Assembly: GCF_000245815.1 (NCBI RefSeq)
Contig: NZ_JH601103.1
Coordinates: 569,254-633,253, forward strand
Length of the DNA: 64,000 nucleotides
Direction of reading: 5' to 3'
From: Dolosigranulum pigrum ATCC 51524
GTDB lineage: Bacteria; Bacillota; Bacilli; Lactobacillales; Carnobacteriaceae_A
In this document: piece by piece, positions 61,539-64,000 of the stretch
How the letters are laid out: each line of letters opens with the position of its first letter
How positions within the stretch are numbered: position 1 is the stretch's first letter
Program-made: the position numbers and the translations under genes
The notes under the pieces: model-generated
What the model was told of the DNA's origin: nothing
Database searches by the model: none
The model's input: only the letters and a program-made list of their open reading frames with translations

Positions 61539-62216
61539 TTATAAAATATCTCCAGATACAGCATCAATACGTTGATCCATTGCGCCACCTTCAAGGTCGA
61601 CTTTGTAAACCGTACGGCCGTTTTCTAAGTCAAGTTCCCATTCTTTAACGAAGCCAGTTCCTGCATTTTGAAGAGCTTTTTCCATTGCTTCTTGTGGGGT
61701 AATGATGTTCGCTAATTCAATAACTTGTTGATCGATATCATCATCTGTATCAACTTCATTTTTTACAATGTTACCTGTGTTAGCATCGATATCAGTTTCG
61801 AACTCTTGGTTACCGTTGTATCCGTTAATTTGGTAAACGTAAATGCCGTTTTCCATTTCTAATTTAATTTCGTTAATTAAAGTACCTTGGCCAGCGTTGT
61901 TCATAAATGTTTCCACGGCTTGTTCCAATGAAAGGCTGAATGTCATTGTTTCAAGTCCTTGACCTTGTTGGCCAGTTGTTTGTTGTGTTTGGTTCATACC
62001 TGAACCTTGGTTGTTATTTTGTTGGTTATTTTGGTCATTCTGTTGGTTTTGTTGTTGCTGTTGAGGTTGTTGCTGCTGTTGGTTTCCTTGGTTTTGTTGA
62101 GCAGTTTGTTGTTGTTGAGGTTGTTGCTGTTGCTGTGGTTGTTGGTTGTTGTTACCACATGCTGCTAATACAAGTGCTGATCCAGAAACGAGTGCAAATT
62201 TTGCTAATTTATTCAT
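61539..62216 (-). CDS. PepSY-domain lipoprotein with Gln/Asn-rich linker
   Basis: 225 residues, RBS TGGAGGAA before ATG 62216. Lipobox LVLAAC (Cys20), then ~65 residues almost only of Gln, Asn and Pro (poly-CAA tracts), and two PepSY-like repeats: LETMTFSLSLEQAVETFMNN to DIDANTGNIV, and ITPQEAMEKALQNAG to RIDAVSGDIL. Both end with the D/NA-x-T/S-G motif of PepSY. Such proteins are surface lipoproteins of unclear function, thought to bind or inhibit peptidases. The linker should span the cell wall. Confidence 0.85.
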   Translation of the reverse strand: MNKLAKFALVSGSALVLAACGNNNQQPQQQQQPQQQQTAQQNQGNQQQQQPQQQQQNQQNDQNNQQNNNQGSGMNQTQQTTGQQGQGLETMTFSLSLEQAVETFMNNAGQGTLINEIKLEMENGIYVYQINGYNGNQEFETDIDANTGNIVKNEVDTDDDIDQQVIELANIITPQEAMEKALQNAGTGFVKEWELDLENGRTVYKVDLEGGAMDQRIDAVSGDIL

Positions 62217-62510
62217 AATAAAATTCCTCCAATAAATTTAATCTTTTTTTAAGGTACTGAGTTATTTTAGTCTTATATTATGAATTAAGTGTGAATTTGA
62301 CGTGTAAAATACGTGAACTACCCCATTTTTAGTCAATTTAGGACTTTAGTCTTAGTTGTTTTCGATAACTTCTACAACTTTGGTCTTAGAGTGATAGCTG
62401 ATATTGTGAGATAATTAATTTTTTTTAGCAAAGTGCGCATCTATCTAATCTATCTGTTATGAAATCTTATAGAGTATTAATGACTAGATTTAATGATAAC
62501 TGATGATAGT

Positions 62511-62530
62511 CACTTGATAGAGATCAAGTG
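62511..62530. promoter_or_regulatory. FNR/FLP-like operator
   Basis: CACTTGATAGAGATCAAGTG: perfect 8-bp arms around four bases, containing the exact FNR core TTGATNNNNATCAA. Centred about 52 bp before the predicted start of the crp/fnr gene. The remaining 62217-62510 stretch shows no gene. Confidence 0.8.
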
Positions 62531-62537
62531 TAATAGA

Positions 62538-62566
62538 TTAGACAAGCTTTATGATGACTGTATAAT
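62538..62566 (+). promoter_or_regulatory. Promoter of the Crp/Fnr-family gene
   Basis: TTAGAC (62538-62543), 17 bp, TATAAT (62561-62566). Confidence 0.65.
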
Positions 62567-62629
62567 CGGTCTGATATATTGTTACGCAGAGAGATGTTAG
62601 GTAAAATAAAGAAGAAGGAGTGATTGGTA

Positions 62630-63301
62630 ATGAGTCATGAGTATTGTGTAGAGTTGGTCCCTATTTTTAATCATTTACCAAAAGAATCAATGGCACTAAT
62701 TTCAAAGGTCGCACAACATAGAACGTATAAAAAAGATGATTATTTATTTCGAGCAGATGAATCTGGCGAGGCACTTTATATTGTTCATTCAGGTGAAGTG
62801 CGCTTATTCCACTTGACGCATGAAGGAGATGAACAACTTTTGCGTGTGCTATATCCAGGTGATTTTACTGGAGAGTGGTCATTATTCAATACGGTGCAAA
62901 ATGATGAAACGTTCGCGCAAGTAACAATGGATAGTGAGATTTGTGTGATTCCTGTTGATAAGTTTCAAGAGATGTTGTTGGATTATCCGCAAGTGGCTTT
63001 GAAATTACTGGAAGAGATGTCTCGTCGCTTGAGTCAATCACAAGAACAGACCATTCATATTGCTAATAGACCCATCGCGAAACGTTTAGCCTGGTACTTG
63101 ACGAGTGAGATAGGTCCAGATAGATCAACAGCAAAAGTACACTTACCATTGTCAAGAAAGGATTTAGCAACGTACCTTGGCACAACACCGGAGTCTATTA
63201 CGCGTGCCTTTAAGCAATTGGAAGAGCGTGGCTTAATAGACCAATTGAGCTCAGATGTGATTGTTGTTCCTGTTGTGGATGAATTGCGTTTATATATATA
63301 A
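62630..63301 (+). CDS. Crp/Fnr-family transcriptional regulator
   Basis: ATG 62630 is 9 nt after AAGGAG; an in-frame TTG at 62624 is too close. 223 residues. N-terminal cyclic-nucleotide-binding-like barrel (YLFRADESGEALYIVHSGEV, VLYPGDFTGEWSLFN), dimerisation helix, then HTH_Crp (LSRKDLATYLGTTPESITRA, with E-S-x-x-R as in FNR-type DNA readers). That readout predicts TTGAT-N4-ATCAA sites, which is just what lies upstream, so autoregulation is likely. Cysteines are too few and dispersed for an FNR Fe-S cluster (one near the N-terminus), so oxygen sensing, if any, is FLP-like. Confidence 0.88.
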   Translation: MSHEYCVELVPIFNHLPKESMALISKVAQHRTYKKDDYLFRADESGEALYIVHSGEVRLFHLTHEGDEQLLRVLYPGDFTGEWSLFNTVQNDETFAQVTMDSEICVIPVDKFQEMLLDYPQVALKLLEEMSRRLSQSQEQTIHIANRPIAKRLAWYLTSEIGPDRSTAKVHLPLSRKDLATYLGTTPESITRAFKQLEERGLIDQLSSDVIVVPVVDELRLYI

Positions 63302-63435
63302 TAATGAGTAAAATAGTAAATAATAAATATTGACTAGAATGAGCTAACGTTTCTCTCTAAGTTGTCATGAGGCATTATAAGCCCGTACATTTATTTTTAT
63401 TTTTTCGTTAAAAAGATGATATAAGGAGATGGTTT

Positions 63436-63444
63436 TGGTATAAT
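63436..63444 (+). promoter_or_regulatory. Extended -10 promoter of the MscS-type gene
   Basis: TGGTATAAT, 23 bp before the start codon ATG 63468. Confidence 0.6.
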
Positions 63445-63467
63445 GAAAATAGAAAGGTGAGTGTAAG

Positions 63468-64000
63468 ATGGTACAGATGATTGAGAATTTAAGAGACACA
63501 GGGTTATTATTTTGGATCGGAGCGATAGGTGGCTTTTTATTGATTTTAGCTGCTTGGGGAATATTACGTGTGATGATTTCACGCCGCGTGAAGTCTAATC
63601 GCCTAAAATCAATGTTGAATGTTGTATTGAATTGGGTAGGTGTGCTTGTAGTGGCAATCTATATTTTTCAATACTTGGGTCGAACAAGTTGGATGACCAG
63701 ACCATTATTTGCACTTGGGGAGACAGATGTAACGCCACAACTTATTATTGTGCTAGCATTCTCCGTCATTATTGCATATCGTCTATCAGGTATATTGACT
63801 GATCACATTTTGCCGAATATATATGAACGGTACAATATTGAAACAAGTGTAAGTGCAACGATTAATACGCTCGTTCATTATTCATTAATGATTATTATGG
63901 TAATTGTTGCCCTTAATTCATTAGGATTTAGCTTTACTAGTCTAGCGATCTTCGGTTCTGTTATCGGGGTTGGACTTGGTTTTGGATTACAAAATATCAT
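63468..64000 (+). CDS. MscS-family mechanosensitive channel (3' end outside window)
   Basis: 177 complete codons from ATG 63468, open at the window edge; AAAGG lies 12 nt upstream. Three or four helices: LLFWIGAIGGFLLILAAWGI, MLNVVLNWVGVLVVAIYIFQ, LIIVLAFSVIIAYRLSGIL and the pore-lining part. SLAIFGSVIGVGLGFGLQNI is the MscS pore helix with the conserved Gly pattern and the GFGLQN motif leading to the beta domain. A longer N-terminus than E. coli MscS. Releases solutes on hypo-osmotic shock. Confidence 0.92.
   Translation, partial: MVQMIENLRDTGLLFWIGAIGGFLLILAAWGILRVMISRRVKSNRLKSMLNVVLNWVGVLVVAIYIFQYLGRTSWMTRPLFALGETDVTPQLIIVLAFSVIIAYRLSGILTDHILPNIYERYNIETSVSATINTLVHYSLMIIMVIVALNSLGFSFTSLAIFGSVIGVGLGFGLQNI

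Overview
The window comes from a low-GC Gram-positive bacterium of the order Lactobacillales. The evidence is a Firmicute-type rrn operon, the tilS-hpt-ftsH-hslO-dusB-lysS gene order, strong GGAGG ribosome binding sites, class Ib nrdHIEF, and an AdcA-II/histidine-triad operon. The 16S variable regions look closest to Aerococcaceae (Facklamia/Aerococcus-like); that family call is recognition by eye, not a search.

Region by region. 1-2.9 kb: the 5' part of bioY (minus strand), a DtxR/MntR-type metalloregulator and a secreted coiled-coil (PcsB-like) cell-wall protein. 2.9-11.7 kb: a gene remnant, then a much more AT-rich class II lantibiotic island in the order lanF-lanE-lanG (self-immunity ABC transporter), lanA (precursor with a CTxTxEC lipid-II-type motif), lanM and lanT. 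lanM and lanT are each split by a -1 frameshift at a slippery A/T run. 11.9-31.2 kb: core chromosome with OsmC, an esterase, a phosphoesterase, Tex, SprT, two tandem amidohydrolases, an S1 protein, tilS-hpt-ftsH, hslO-dusB-lysS, an AI-2E family permease and a membrane protein with a long coiled-coil insert. 31.7-37.3 kb: a complete rrn operon with three tandem promoters, 16S, tRNA-Ala, 23S, 5S and tRNA-Asn. 37.3-41.4 kb: nrdHI and nrdEF behind paired NrdR boxes. 41.5-43.4 kb: a small duplicated cassette of unknown membrane and secreted proteins with matching promoters and identical terminators. 43.4-48.6 kb: a PrsW-like protease and a zinc-acquisition operon (AdcA-II-like lipoprotein plus a histidine-triad protein) under Zur-type boxes. 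48.7-54.0 kb: a second accessory island with an Rgg/PlcR-type regulator, an ABC exporter behind a six-codon leader ORF, small membrane proteins, a short YcaO-like fragment, an ABC-2 transporter pair and a decayed exporter. 54.1-57.6 kb: a manganese/zinc-type ABC importer (mntABCD layout, minus strand). 57.8-64 kb: mnmE-mnmG behind a terminator-bearing leader, a Gln-rich PepSY lipoprotein, a Crp/Fnr regulator with a perfect FNR-like box, and the start of an MscS channel.

Metal homeostasis is a recurring theme: DtxR-type regulator, Zur-box zinc operon and Mn-type importer. The least conventional parts are the lantibiotic island and its two frameshifted genes, the Rgg/ABC island, and the 41.5-43.4 kb cassette. 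Several genes carry the same kind of defect, one missing A or T in a homopolymer. This could be programmed slippage, mutation or a systematic base-calling problem, and it decides whether the lantibiotic is functional.
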